A stretch of DNA of 64,000 bases from positions 620,001 to 684,000 of the forward strand of contig JAWNZC010000014.1 of assembly GCA_035771165.1 (NCBI GenBank), read 5' to 3'. Shown here in pieces: positions 11,741-54,474 of this stretch; the first letter of the stretch is position 1; each line of letters starts with the position of its first letter. A program made the translations under genes and the position numbers. Origin of the DNA: Paragorgia papillata (Eukaryota; Cnidaria; Anthozoa; Scleralcyonacea; Coralliidae). The notes under the pieces are model-generated. The model was not told the origin of the DNA. It was given only the letters and a program-made list of their open reading frames with translations, and searched no databases.

Positions 11741-13604
11741 GGCTTCGTTTTTCTAAGCAGATTATTTTATAATTTTCTCAAATATTGAGTAAATGGTGCA
11801 AATGATTTCTCAATATACTGAGAATATTATTTCGTAATATTTTCTAATCAAGGATATTCTAATCGTCTTTTCAACAACAGGACTCGACAACAAAACTGCT
11901 ACAAAGGCATAATATGAAATGGAAAAAATAGGTTTGTTTTGAGGTACATATACCTGTAAACAAAATTAAAAAGGCATCTATTTATAAAAGCTCTTTTGTT
12001 AATTTAAACAAAAAAGTGCCAACGAGTTTGTCACTTCAACACTGCAAAGGGACCCGTCCTGTCCACCGCCAAAATATGTCATCAAATTTGTTTTTCCAAA
12101 AAGCTAGGCTGTGAAGCAGATTTCTGGTTAAGGGTTTTTGTTGTGGTTAGGTTATCCAGAAGATTGCTAAAAGCTTGAGACTCACTGAAGCTGGACGAGT
12201 GTTCTCGTAACCTTACCTGAACTTTTGACTAAATATTTTAGTCATGGAAATCTTTACATTTTTCAATTTTTCAAACTAAAATGTCGTGTGTAAATTTCTT
12301 GACAGAATTTTCTGTTTGGAAAATTTTTTTAAATGTTTAAGAAAAGCAATCAACCAATGAAAATGCAGAGTAGGGCCTTTTCCCGCCCTACCAATTTCAA
12401 AAAGGCCCTGGGAACGAGGTTGATTTTGAAGTTAAAGTAGATTTTATGTATAATTTTAAAAGCTATCGTCATATTACCATGGCAACAGTTTTTATAACTC
12501 CAAAAATTCTTTCAAATAAAAGTTTTCTTCAAAACTTTTTTTTTTTCATTTCATATATCGTTTATTAATGTCGCATGTGGTATGATTAGTACGTGAAAGA
12601 TTGGATTGAAAATAAACAAATACGAAATAGACAACAAACCCGAGTATTGTGTGAGTAAATATAATCAACGAGGGGAATTGAGTATCGCTCATAAAGAATG
12701 AGGCAGGGGTGTTTGTAATTATTTTACTGTTAGCATATAAATTTTACGTTTTCCATAATAATACGTAACCGTTTTTAATTGCGAAAGGTAAGCTGCATAA
12801 TATAACAAACACCAACGCCGTTTTTGTGCGGGGTCAGAGCTAAATATGTATAGGTTATTTTGAGGCCACGAGGGGATGTGATTTATTATCAAAATAACGT
12901 ACTTAATTTTCACATGGGCGAGGTTGACAGGAGTCGCAATAGAAAATAAATATTGAGGGAATATTAATCTATTGTTTTGCCATTATTATCAGGGGCTATT
13001 GAATATATTCCCCGAAAAGAACAAAGGAAACCGAGCCATGTGAAAATTAAGACCTATAATATGCTTATAGTGATCGGCGACCCAAAATGATTAACAATTA
13101 TTCACCGAAAAGGGATGAATATGCCTCATAAATTGAATAACAAGTTTTGCCGATCTTATTTTTTCGGTACCGAGCTGTTACACGGGGTTACTGGCAACTT
13201 GGCGTACTCGATTGTAGTAGACAAAACAGTTTTTATAACTACTGTGTCCAGGGATGGTAGTTTCAAAGGGGGGTACGGGAACATGCTCTTCCGAATAATT
13301 TTAAAATTTACCGTCTGAAATGCCATTTCCTGCATTTTGGGGGACGATTTTACAGAATTCTGATACATATAAATACTCAAAACACGTGTAACACTTAATA
13401 GTAGATTGGATAAACTGTATTCAATGTTAATTCGTAGTTGCATGTTTGTCCTTTTACATCTCTTGGGGGGCGGGCTACTTAATTTTGTTGACTTTTTTCG
13501 TCATTCTACTTGCCTATATCAACATTGTTTGTCGACAAAATTTACTGCATTCTTCAGTATACAAAGCTAAACTGAAAAATTTTGTTTTTCACGGAGGTGA
13601 ATAG

Positions 13605-13745
13605 TGCTGAGTCTGGCTGGGTAACCGGACATTAACGAGCCACTGAAAATAATCGAAATTGTGTAGCATCGCAGGGTCGCGGGTTCAATTCCTAGCCGGA
13701 AGGCGTTGATGTTGCATTTTTCGCAACTGGTCCCGGTTTGGTAAT
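13605..13745 (+). mobile_element. Possible tRNA-derived SINE with B-box-like motif
   Basis: GGGTTCAATTCC at 13681-13692 resembles a pol III B box (GGTTCRANNCC), followed by GGAAGGCGTTGATG and GTTGCATTTTTCGCAACTGG. The latter run, continuing into TCCCGGTTTGGT, recurs at about 22137-22168 inside the gypsy element. The A box is weak and the ends are uncertain. Confidence 0.4.
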
Positions 13746-13874
13746 AATAAAATATTACTTGTAATATATCACATTAACAAAACATGCCTTGACTAAAAAA
13801 GTCAACATTATACTTCGTTTTTAGTAATTTAAATTTGTTAACAGTATAACAGAATAACAAAATATCTTACTTAA

Positions 13875-14336
13875 AGTGCCTATGAAACGAAAATTAAGTT
13901 TGTCTTATTTGAAAGAACACTTAAAATGATAGAGTAACATATTTTGCAGTTTTCCATTTCCTTGCTTCGTTGTTGAGATATTTCAGTTTGTTTGATGTAA
14001 ATGTCGCATGTTGCGACGTCACATGTGCATAATGAGTTATCGAAAAACGTTATATATCTTTACTATTGTCAAACATAATCACTTGAAAATCTACATGTTT
14101 AGTGTTCTGGGCGAAACACAAGCACATGCGCCTCTTGAATTATTTTGGTTTGATAATAGCAAAGATATAGAACTTTTTTCAATAACTCATTATGCACATG
14201 TGACGTTAAAATATTTAATTTGCATATCAAACAAACTGAAATATTTCAACAACGAAGCAAGGAAACGAAAAACTTCAAAAGATGTTACTCTATCATTACT
14301 CTATCAAACAGACTTAATTTTCGTTTCATAGGCACT
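13875..14336. mobile_element. TTAA-flanked MITE family P, copy 1
   Basis: Starts AGTGCCTATGAAACG and ends CGTTTCATAGGCACT, flanked on both sides by TTAA (13871-13874, 14337-14340). The long inverted arms include TATTTGAAAGAACACTTAAA / TAAGTTTGTC and their complements, with GATATTTCAGTTTGTTTGAT inside. TTAA duplication is the hallmark of piggyBac-type transposition, so this is probably a non-autonomous piggyBac-like element. No transposase. Confidence 0.88.
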
Positions 14337-14600
14337 TTAATAATTAATTGTATCATGTAAATTGTATAACCCAAGTACAAGCATTTAAATGATTAGCCAT
14401 TTGACCTATCAGATAAATATATTAAATACCATATTCTCGTACCCAGTTCATTGTCTATCACAAATCGAAGCACAATACAAAACAGTTAGCAGGCATAAAA
14501 TACGTTATAAAAACCAGGATTACATGTATGTCGGGAATGTTGCAGGTAATTCCCGTTGTTAATATTTTGCATAAGCCGTTGTGTCTTCTATAGTTAACTG

Positions 14601-14606
14601 TTTATT
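14601..14606 (-). promoter_or_regulatory. Candidate polyadenylation signal for the PRPP synthetase gene
   Basis: AATAAA on the minus strand, about 20 nt after the TAA stop at 14627-14629. It is close to the stop, so a later signal may be used instead. Confidence 0.4.
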
Positions 14607-14626
14607 TTGTCTTTTTCGGTCATATT

Positions 14627-28193
<13,567 letters not shown>

Positions 28194-28888
28194 TCTGTTG
28201 ACGAATATCAAATTGGAAATATACAAAATACCTTTTCACTCCTCTAGCCACTGTCTTTAGCACAATGATTGACGTTGAGCCTGCTACTTCCAAGAAAGAT
28301 TATGATATACTTTTTCAACAACTAGATATTTTTTAAGCACTGTGAAAACTGAAAAGCAGTAAAAATTGCGCCAAATGGCAAAAAAAAAAACAGTATTCCA
28401 TGCGGGATAACGAAGGAATGGAGGGATATATTAGGATTATAATGACTGAAATGCACACAAAATTGCGGCGCCAAAAACTCACGTGATCTGAATATAATAG
28501 ATCCAGGAATTCTGTCACTTCTGTGTTTCTGTTGATTTATATTATAGTGGTCATCACTTTATATCTGTAGCCATGATGGTAATACCTGTACATGAAAATG
28601 ATGAAATTGTTATACATGTAAACAAAATATGGACATGCAATCTATTTGGTTTGGTCAATAGCCATATATATAGTGGCTCAGTATTATCAAAGAAACTACT
28701 GTTTGGATTTATATACCAAACAAATATTTAGTGTTTAAGCCATACACAGGTCAGTGTCATTCAAACATTATATAATATATATATATATATACATGTATAT
28801 AAATCAATAATGAGTTGTGCTTCATTCCTTAAAAACCCCACCATAAATATTGATCAATTATATAGCACTGCTGATATTGAGGCTGGGT

Positions 28889-29480
28889 GCAGTGGCATAG
28901 CCAAGGGGGGGTTTACAGTTCTCATTCTCGTGAAAAGTTTAAATTTGTGGAGAAACTTGTAAGAGGGGAGGGGGGTTTACAGTTGTTTTAAGGCCAAGTG
29001 AGTAGACTAGTAATGTGGTATAAATGTATAGATATAACATATATAAATTTATAAAATAGATTGCGTCTTACGCACGCTGTGATTGGTCAATTACCATGTT
29101 TATATCAGGCTTGTAAACACGGTTGTGATTTCACGGCACATTTTTTAGCCTTATTTCATAAATAAACTTTCGAATTCTCCCAACTCACTCTCGTGTTTGC
29201 ATCAGGCTATATAAACACGGGTGGCCATTTTCTATTTCTTAAATATAAGTAAAATGCCTCCAACTTGTTTTTACATTTATGACTTGTTTATAAATAAATT
29301 GAAAGATATTCTGGTATGTATCATTCTATGTTCTGGTTTGATTTCAACAAAATTATGTAATTTATGGCTTTCAGATTACTCTTAAATACTTACCTCAAAA
29401 TGCAAGAAATAGTGTTTCAGAGACCCTAGAAATCCAAAATTTTCTGAGGTAGCATGCTCCCAGACCCCCCTAGGAAATTG
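28889..29480 (+). mobile_element. CAGTGGCRTAGC-ended hAT-like element, copy 1
   Basis: Starts CAGTGGCATAGCC and shares long stretches, in opposite orientation, with 54475-55285: GGCCAAGTGAGTAGAC, AAAATGCCTCCAAC, GGTTTGATTTCAACAAAATT, TTATGGCTTTCAGATTA. It carries an extra inserted block at about 29050-29240 and lacks the TTAA element found in the other copy. Its intact TTAA is at 29382-29385. Right boundary approximate. Confidence 0.7.
29050..29240 (+). mobile_element. MITE family X, copy 1
   Basis: Shares TTGCGTCTTA, GCACGCT, TGATTGGTCAATTACC, TTTATATCAGGCT, TTCGAATTCTCCCAACTCAC and CACGGGYGGCCATTTTCTAT with 53165-53425. It is inserted inside the hAT-like copy starting at 28889. Confidence 0.7.
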
Positions 29481-29874
29481 AGGTTCTTGCCCCCCACCCA
29501 AAAAAAACAACAAAAAAAAGCATATGAGATTGAGATAATTTTTTCAAACTAGTCCATATATACATAATAAGAGTTTTGGGATTTTTTAAAATATTGGCAC
29601 ATTGAGGATTTTTCAACCATTTTCAAGAATTTTCCAGGGGTTTCCAGAGAGTTTTAGGGATTTCTATAGATTTTCAGATTCAGTTTAGGAATTTTTGGAG
29701 TGTTTATTTTATTTTTAGAGATTTTGGATTTTCAGACACTTAAGGATTTGTTAGTGAGGTGTATGAGATTTTTGGGAGTGATTGGCTGATATATATATTT
29801 ATATATATAAAAGACCTCATTACACATATACTGTACAACATTGTTCTATTATATAATGTTACTTTCAATTTAAT

Positions 29875-30140
29875 GACACGTTTATTTAACGGAGAACACG
29901 TTTTCCCGATAAACAACACGCTTTTTTGATGGATAACACGTTTTTTCGATGAATTAATACGTTCTTTGAATAAACAACACGTTTCCCCCATGGACAACAC
30001 GTTTTTCCGATGAACGACACGCTGACGCTTTTCCAATAAACAACACGTTTTTCCGATAAACAACATGTTTTTCCGATGAGCAACACGTTTTTTCGATGGT
30101 GGTAACACGGTTTTTTAATGAACAACACGTTTTTGATGAA
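29875..30140 (+). repeat. Minisatellite, about 20-bp AACAACACGTTTTTCCGATG units
   Basis: Roughly a dozen degenerate units of AACAACACGTTTTTCCGATG. The minus strand stays open in two frames (KRVV, KNVLFIGKTCC repeats) only because the unit lacks stops. Not a gene. Confidence 0.85.
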
Positions 30141-31229
30141 CACGGAGGTGGTTCTGCTACCCTGCCACCCTGGTCCCAGAGGTTCTACGCCGCCCGCGGC
30201 GGCAGGGTATCGTTCTGCAGTCCCAGGCTTGATTCACCAGTCTGAATGCACTGTTTAGATTACAGTAGGGCTACTGGCACTCCGTTGTTGTGATGGTTGT
30301 GCATGGATACTACACTGACGTTACTCGTACAATGGGTCTGCCGTCGCCGTCATTGAAGCCCGAGGCTCTTCTTTGGTTATTATCTGTATTTTAGACAATT
30401 TGCTTATATGACTGCCTTTGCATGGCTAATGTGAAGGGGCCTGCAATTTCCTCTGCTAGACTTCAGCAGTTGATGCGGCATGCGATGATCTTCCATTCTA
30501 GTGATACTATATTATGTCCTCTTCACTGGAGCTTTGTCTTCCGAAGCATTGCTTCAATGATGGTTGAGTTGGCGTTGTTCAGGATCTCTATGCATGTTAG
30601 TGATACAATATTATCATCTCTGTGGATTCAATGGACAGAGCGGAGAAATAGTATGTGAAACTTCTCTAGCTTCTTGATATGTTTGAGGAAGGAATTGTAC
30701 AGAAATTGTGCAGGTTGTGAACTCTGGTGCGCAGTCTCCGCGAGTGCATGGCTGGCCCACCTTGCTGATTCAAGAACCCACTCTTTGAAATGATCATGAT
30801 GTGCCGCGTCCACGCACAGTCTTCCTGAGGCTGATGGTCAAACCAAACACTTTAATGCACAGTTATCAGTAAAGGAAGCTTATTATTAAAATAGTGGGCT
30901 GGCACGTGACGTTAATGTAGACATTTGATTGGACGATTCTTTGCGTGGGTGTAATAAATTACTTTATATAGAAGCGCTTTGTCTTTGCGTTCAGGCGCCG
31001 GAGATCAAGAAGGGAGCCATCAAGATGGTACTTGACTGATGCATTCTTTTGGCCAGATTTTGTACGGCACATGATACCATATTTATTTGAATAGACGCCC
31101 ACTATCTAATCTTCACCAAGTTTTCTGGACAGTATAATACTATACCAAGTATTGTACTACTTTATACCAAGTATTGGCCTCTCAATACAAATACAAATTT
31201 AATTCTTCCCAATTTACATACTAAATTTC

Positions 31230-31500
31230 AAGAGTCGAAGGCATATTAAAGCTGCACTGGCAGCCGCCATACGACACATTTATGACACACATGTCAGACC
31301 ACGAATCACAGCTAAGACGTAGGTGTTGATTTTACGGAGGAAGAAAAACCGGAGAACCCGCTAAACTCTACTCACATGTGTTCCAAGCCGAGACGGGGTT
31401 ATTCCCAGACGGTCACCCATCCAAGTACTAAGCCCGGCCCGTCTAACTGGGCTTTACTTTTGGTGAAAGGAAGCGCGCTAACAGCACACGCCACCCGTAC
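31230..31500 (-). mobile_element. 5S rRNA-derived SINE, copy 2
   Basis: On the minus strand: AAAGCCCAGTTAGACGGG, then CTTAGTACTTGGATGGGTGA, CCGTCTGGGAATAACC, TGTGAGTAGAGTTTAGCG, CCTCCGTAAAATCAACACCT and TCGTATGGCGGCTGCC. The body matches the copy at 61970-62640. Confidence 0.8.
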
Positions 31501-31525
31501 TTCCCCATTAGATCTATGAAGGCAC

Positions 31526-32610
31526 CAGGGGCGGCGCGGAGCGTAAATATTTTGGTATTAGTTGTGGTATATAACGTAGGGGGGTCTGGGTATCCACCCC
31601 CAGAAAATTTTGAAATCTAGAGGCTCTGAAATGCAATTTCCAGCATTCTACAGAAGATATTTTTTGAAAAAATCAAGCGAGATGAAGATCTAAATGCTAA
31701 GCATTTTACGCGGTTCGATGACTTCACGACCAAATTAACGGAACATCCATGAAATTATATCTGTCTGAGACTGTGATGTGACTAATAGTATTGTAGCTGT
31801 ACTGATGCGCTGCACGTGTGAATACAGTAGCTTGCGTGATGCGCCGACAATACATATGATCAGCGCAACGTTTTGCGAACGCAGGCGGCCAAGGTATTAG
31901 AATCGCAAAACTAATACCTTGTAGGATTACGTTGTTAGATATACAAATATTCGCACCGTTCTTACCTTTGAAGGAGGACTTATGCCTTTTTTTTGTTAAA
32001 TATGGATTCAAGAAGGTTTTCCTTTCGTCAGATAAGTTCTAGTCACCATATCAAAGCTTCAAAATTGTTATAAATAATTGCTGTTTGTTTCCATATTATC
32101 GAAGCGTTGAACTCCAGTGTTGGGAGCTTTTCCTTGTGAAATAGGCGATACAGCCGATACTACATGGATGATTTATATATTGAGATGTTATATATTGTTA
32201 ATGTAATGAAGTGAAAAGAATTGCAGACTTCTCGCTGCGAAATAAAAGCAGTTTTAAATCGAAATAGTAAAGCGTCTGACTTTAAAATATAAATATTGTA
32301 CCACCTGTGGTGAAATTTAACACCGAACATCCGCGTTTCTTGTCAAGCCAAGGTATTAGTTTTGAGATTCTAATACCTTGAGGTCTAAGCCTTTCAAACA
32401 TTTGTCGCTAAAGTCGCTAAGGTTGTTGCGCGCATCAGCGAGGACGGTACGGTACTGCGGAATTGAAATCAAACAATCAAAAAACAAAGATGTTGTTTTC
32501 TTTCATCCGTCTCTGTTCTTGGAATAATTATATTATTTTACAATTCATTTCAATCTGGAGAAAAAAAGGTATTAGACTAATACCTTTAATACCTTAGCGC
32601 GCCGCCCCTG
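31526..32610. mobile_element. Non-autonomous hAT element with exact 8-bp target duplication
   Basis: Termini CAGGGGCGGCGCG and CGCGCCGCCCCTG are perfect inverted repeats. GAAGGCAC flanks both sides exactly (31518-31525, 32611-32618). No transposase. It contains three palindromes of the form AAGGTATTAG...CTAATACCTT (about 31891, 32350, 32568). The first two are each other's reverse complement apart from one base. Confidence 0.92.
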
Positions 32611-32935
32611 GAAGGCACACTACGGGAGCCTTGTGCACTTTTTCTGAAACCATGCATATCCACCGTGCTGCATGCATGCGCATCGGTTGAATACTACACA
32701 CAATGATTCTGGTGAGTAGTGCCCATAAGAATAAGACTATAGTTATTTTAATTTTTCAAAATTGACATACCGGTATAATATATTATGCATATCATCAAGT
32801 ATTCTTTTCAGTTACTTAGAAAACGTGTTTTTAATTGTATTTTAGACTGAATTTTAAATCGAGTTTAATTAGCCTTATTGCTTATCGTGCAGAGACATCC
32901 ATATATGTGCAACTACATTACAAACAGGTATATAT

Positions 32936-33121
32936 AGACCACTTTCATAATAGTAACTAATTTGAATATTCTTTTATGTGCATCGATCTTAATAAGCCTT
33001 TCTAGCCTCGTTTGTGTGTCTGCAATTCAAAAGAATCTTTGCTTCATAACGAGGCTAGGAAGGCTTATTTAGATGCACATAAAAGAATATTTAAAGTGGT
33101 GGCCATTATGAAAGTGGTCAG
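32936..33121. mobile_element. Short MITE, ends GACCACTTTCATAAT
   Basis: Inverted ends GACCACTTTCATAAT and ATTATGAAAGTGGTC, with inner arms GAATATTCTTTTATGTGCAT, AATAAGCCT and TAGCCTCGTT and their complements. No coding content. Confidence 0.75.
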
Positions 33122-33926
33122 TATACATCTTTTGAATCCGAAAATAGTTTATTTACTAACTCGGCCATAATTTACCCATTTAAGTTTCTTAAATACATGC
33201 AATTATCTAATAATGTGTACAATAAAGAATAAAACATAATCCGAAAATCGTCATCTTGTGACTTGATATTCAAGTTAAAAACAACTCTATTTCAAAGTCA
33301 TTATCAAACCAATAATTTACAAGCTTACTGAGACCTATATATATATATACTATAATCACAAGAATGATATCATCGCTTAGTCACTTGGAAATGTCATCGG
33401 GTTGACAAATCAGGATAGTCAGCTAAATTGCTTCAAGCAAAAGAAGATAAAAATAAAAGTTGACATGGTGGTGAAAGGATCTATAAATATTACAAGTTAA
33501 GGAAATAAAGACAGTTCTTTGCTGGCCTAATTTAGGCCATTTAATAATGTGTACATTATTATATATAGGAAGTGAAACGATGGCAAAGAATGAAATGCGT
33601 TGATGCATTGATCGAATTAGTAAAACTTAATAAGGCGCACCATATAGTATAGCTGCAGACGCATGTATCGGTCATGCGTAAAGCCCGAAAATGCACGGAA
33701 AGAGACAAACCTCAAAGCACCTGTTCAACACTGGCTACATAGCATATCATTAGCAGGTAGTGTTCCCACATTCTGTTGACCGTCAGTATCGGCATAATCT
33801 TCATGAGTTGGTAATCTTCATAACTTTGGAGCTATTGAAAGCTGGCGGACACAAAATTACAACAATCTTGATGGTTAACAGAACGACGTGTTTTGGTCTG
33901 TAATGGTGCTGTAGTCCAGTCCAGTA

Positions 33927-51017
<17,091 letters not shown>

Positions 51018-51136
51018 ATCAATCAGTCAATCGGGGTATGGCCTGGAAAGGCGCCCTAGCTACAATGTGATGTGATTATATGAACGGTTTTCGCCGTGCA
51101 CAAATCTTTTGTTTTTAGTTTTTTTTTTAATATTTA

Positions 51137-51617
51137 AAGTGCCTATGAAACGAAAATTAAGTCTGTCTTATTTGAAAGAACGCTTAAAATGAGAGAGTAA
51201 CATCTTTTCCAGCTTTTCGTTTCCTTGCTTTGTTCTTGAGATATTTTAGTTTCTTTGATATACAAATTAAACATCTTGACGTCACATGTGCATAATGAGT
51301 TATCGAAAAAAGTTATATATCGTTGCTATTATCAAACCAAATTAATTCGAAGGAAGCGTGTGGGTGTCACTGTGTTTCACTCAAAACACTAAACATGTAC
51401 ATTTTCAAGTGATTATATTTCACAATATCAAAGATATATAACTTTTTCGATAACTCATTATGTACGTGTGACGTCAAAATGTTTAATTTGTATATCAAAC
51501 AAACTGAAATATCTCAAAAAACGAAGTAAGGAAACGAAAAACTGCAAAAGATGTTACTCTATCATTTTAAGTGTTCTTTCAAAATAAGACAGACTTAATT
51601 TTAACTTCATAGGCACT
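51137..51617. mobile_element. TTAA MITE family P, copy 4, just 3' of the receptor stop
   Basis: AGTGCCTATGAAACG ... TTCATAGGCACT with TTAA on both sides (51133-51136, 51618-51621). It begins 116 bp after the stop codon and precedes the first AATAAA at 51646, so it is probably transcribed within the 3' UTR. Confidence 0.88.
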
Positions 51618-51645
51618 TTAAATAACACCGTTGAATAATTGAATC

Positions 51646-51651
51646 AATAAA
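51646..51651 (+). promoter_or_regulatory. Candidate polyadenylation signal for the receptor gene
   Basis: AATAAA about 630 nt after the receptor TGA, beyond the family P MITE. First clear hexamer downstream in the + direction that I noticed. Confidence 0.4.
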
Positions 51652-52510
51652 CGCTGCTATTGGGTGATTGCTTCATTATACCAAATATATATTGTCTTCA
51701 CCGTGCACAAGTTTGCCTAAACGAGAACATGAGCTGTTGAACTGATAGAATAAAAAGACTAATGCCGAGTTTCCAGACCATATATCTCAATTGACTATGG
51801 GCAAATTCACATAATATGCTACACGACTTGTTATAAAAAGTAAACGATTTTAATAAAATTTATTGCGAGTTTAATCCAAACTCAACAAGTTTAGCATAAT
51901 CTCCGTCAAAAAAACAAGTCCGTTTCTTTGTTGGCCTCCCAAATGTATCGTTTGTCTTTTTAAGCTTCCTTCTTGTCTCTATATATGTATGAAAAACAAA
52001 GGACGATATATTTATGCAATTACTGGTACCATATAATATATATATCGATGAAAACAGTTACATGTTACATTAATCTACATGCACTTACAGAAACGCAGGA
52101 TTATGACCTTGCCTGCACTTGAGACACGTCTACCAAATGTTCTAGAAAAGCCAGAGGTTTCCCTTTTATAACAAACGTAATGTGCATGACTGAAGTGTTA
52201 GTACTTATGCAAAAGCAAACGTGCCTATAAGAATCTGTGACTCGTTGAATTGCTATGTCATGCTGCACTGTTCAAGTAGTGCTTTGTATCAATTCTGGTT
52301 GCTCCAAATGTAAAAAAAGAGTAGAAAGCATTGTTTTTGTTAGATCTGCTGTGCATGTATACAATATAAAAATTATACAGATGATTGCAGAAAAGTTAGT
52401 CTACGCCTCCCTAATACAATATCCCTAGCAACGAAGTATAACTTTAGAAATCAGCGGATCCGTAAACGTTAATTTGCAACTTTTTGTTTATTTTAGCTCG
52501 TCTTTTTATA

Positions 52511-52888
52511 GGCCCTGTTTACATGAAGCAGATTGAGTGTTCAAGTCAAATCTCGCATATTGTTTCTCCTTGTTGTGTTTACACGAAGAAGATTGAAAGT
52601 TTTCGATCTGATCGAAACGAATGACTGAAGTCAATCTACGCAGTGGAGTGCAAGGATCGACTTGAATGTCTCCAATCTGATTCATATCTGTAAACACGGT
52701 TTGACTTGAAAATGACTTGATACGCATAAGTGAAGTTGGTGCGTGTCGTGCTAAAGAAAAATAGTGTTCCAAAACCGAAAACAATGTTCCAAGCAGATCG
52801 GATTCTCCATGTAAACATGTGCCCGGATTGACTTCACTCGTGTTTTTCATCCGATTGGACTGTTAACCGTTTCGTGTAAACAGGGCCT
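52511..52888. mobile_element. MITE with AGGCCCTGTTTACATGAA ends
   Basis: AGGCCCTGTTTACATGAA and TTTCGTGTAAACAGGGCCT are inverted ends. Internal GTGTTCCAAAACCGAAAACA and GCAGATCGGATTCTCCATGT resemble a degenerate relative at 49775-50035. Confidence 0.8.
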
Positions 52889-53164
52889 TAGTGTAATTAT
52901 GTGTAATACGTACAGTAGACATGACTGTATATTGCAATATTTTTACACCAAAATCAAGGGAGCAATTATTATATTCAAAAAGTGTGTTTCAAAAGTTCGT
53001 TTATATAGTTATTTTTCTTTTGTAACATGCACTTAATATAACTCTGTTTTAGTTTTGAAACAATTGTAGATTTAAGTAAAGCGTAGAGAATCAGCATTTA
53101 AACGTGTTAAAATTATCATCGAACCTCGCATGTCATTGGTGCTATATAAACCCCTTACTATAAT

Positions 53165-53425
53165 AATTTATAAAATAGGTTGCGTCTTATGCACGCTAGC
53201 TAGTGATTGGTCAATTACCGTGTTTATATCAGGCTATGCAAACACGGTTGTGACGTCACGGCACTTTTTTTAGTCTTATTATTTCATAAAGAAATATGGA
53301 GAAATAAACCTCGCCTACGGCCGGCTAGGGTTCACATAAACATTCGAATTCTCCCAACTCACTCTCGTGTTTTCATCAGGCTATTTAAACACGGGCGGCC
53401 ATTTTCTATTTTGTATAAGTATACA
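53165..53425 (+). mobile_element. MITE family X, copy 2
   Basis: Matches 29050-29240 over TTGCGTCTTATGCACGC, TGATTGGTCAATTACCGTG, ATTCTCCCAACTCACTCTCG and GGCGGCCATTTTCTATTTT, with an extra CTCGCCTACGGCCGGCTAGG segment. GTGTTTATATCAGGCTA and CAGGCTATTTAAACACG repeat in direct or inverted form. Confidence 0.7.
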
Positions 53426-54474
53426 TGGTCAATCTGAGAGGCATATTACGATAAGAGTATAATATGCACTGTATTTCCCAGTTCACGCCAGTTAAAACAA
53501 CAACAACATTGAATTGATTCTTTGAATGTTTGCATGGTGACAAATTGTAACAGAAGCAAGAATTTGTGGTAACACCATATTTATTACTCGTTTATTACTT
53601 ATAGCTTTCGACCTGTTGACTCAATGTTTCCTCGACCTGATGATGGCCTTAGCTATATTGTCAAACAGGTCGAAATCTAAGCAATGAATAATATATAGAC
53701 GGGCAAGATGTTACCAAAAATTCTCACTTCTATGACATTTTTTACTTACTTGTAAAAACGATTACTTAATGCTCGCGTACGACCTTTGTATTCACGAGTT
53801 TTGATGTATTATATAAACGAACGACCCAACTATACGTAAGCAAGTGAGTTTCATTGTACATTATTACAACAAGTGAATAAAATCGTATAATACAAAGATT
53901 TACATTTGAAGAAAAATTACATATACATACTGAGTTACATTCATAACATGTATTTAATTAGCTTTGCAAGAAAGCCAATGTTTATATTAAAATACTGATA
54001 TCTCCGTGCAACGAATGGGAGAAATAACACTGATTGGTCATGATTTTCTCACTAGTGAAATATATCATATGGGCTTTTTGATTGGTTATACAATTACTTT
54101 ATTCGAACACGAGGAAAGTTTGGAAGAAATGACTGTGAACACACGAACACGAAAAACGAGTATTTCTACAGCCATTTCGAAGTGTTTCTACCACTCGACA
54201 GAAAAAGTTACTTTTATAAAATATTTTGAATGAAACAAGCAAAACCGATATTGTCCAGTTAGGCTCGATGCTTTCGTCAATCTCAGTACTTACATTATAA
54301 GCAAATTGCGTCATGATAAATACTTGAATAAAATACCCATGATAAGTTTCTTGGAGTATACATAACTAACCGTAAACAATGTCGTGCTCCACTGGATGAA
54401 ACAATCTTGGACATGCACAGTGGCGTAACGAGAGTTGTTTTTTGTTGGGTTTTTCTTTTGGAGGGGGCGAGGGG

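Larger units (their letters stand above)
8957..14600. other. Tail-to-tail intergenic region, repeat-rich
   Basis: Separates the 3' ends of the scaffold gene (+) and the PRPP synthetase gene (-). I see no supported coding exon. The short open frames (for example 9691-9897, 11529-11717, 13156-13443) have no recognisable domain and overlap inverted-repeat elements listed separately. Remaining stretches such as 9510-10120 and 11760-13600 are AT-rich and show only fragments resembling repeats elsewhere in the window, for example GGGACCCGTCC near 12049 matching 36773-37003. Confidence 0.6.
28194..33926. other. Intergenic region between divergent PRPP synthetase and receptor genes
   Basis: Contains the 5' sides of both genes (minus-strand start at 28193, plus-strand start at 33927), so both promoters should be here. 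I recognise no specific promoter motif. The space is mostly transposable elements listed separately. About 30150-31230 and 33125-33926 are AT-rich sequence in which I see no gene. Confidence 0.6.

Noticed and set aside
29740..30143. Minus-strand frames with KRVV and FIGKTCC repeats
   Set aside because: They translate a 20-bp minisatellite.
54006..54233. 75-codon frame starting MQRMGEITLIGHDF
   Set aside because: No similarity recognised; preceding and following sequence lacks exon signals, and composition matches the intergenic background.
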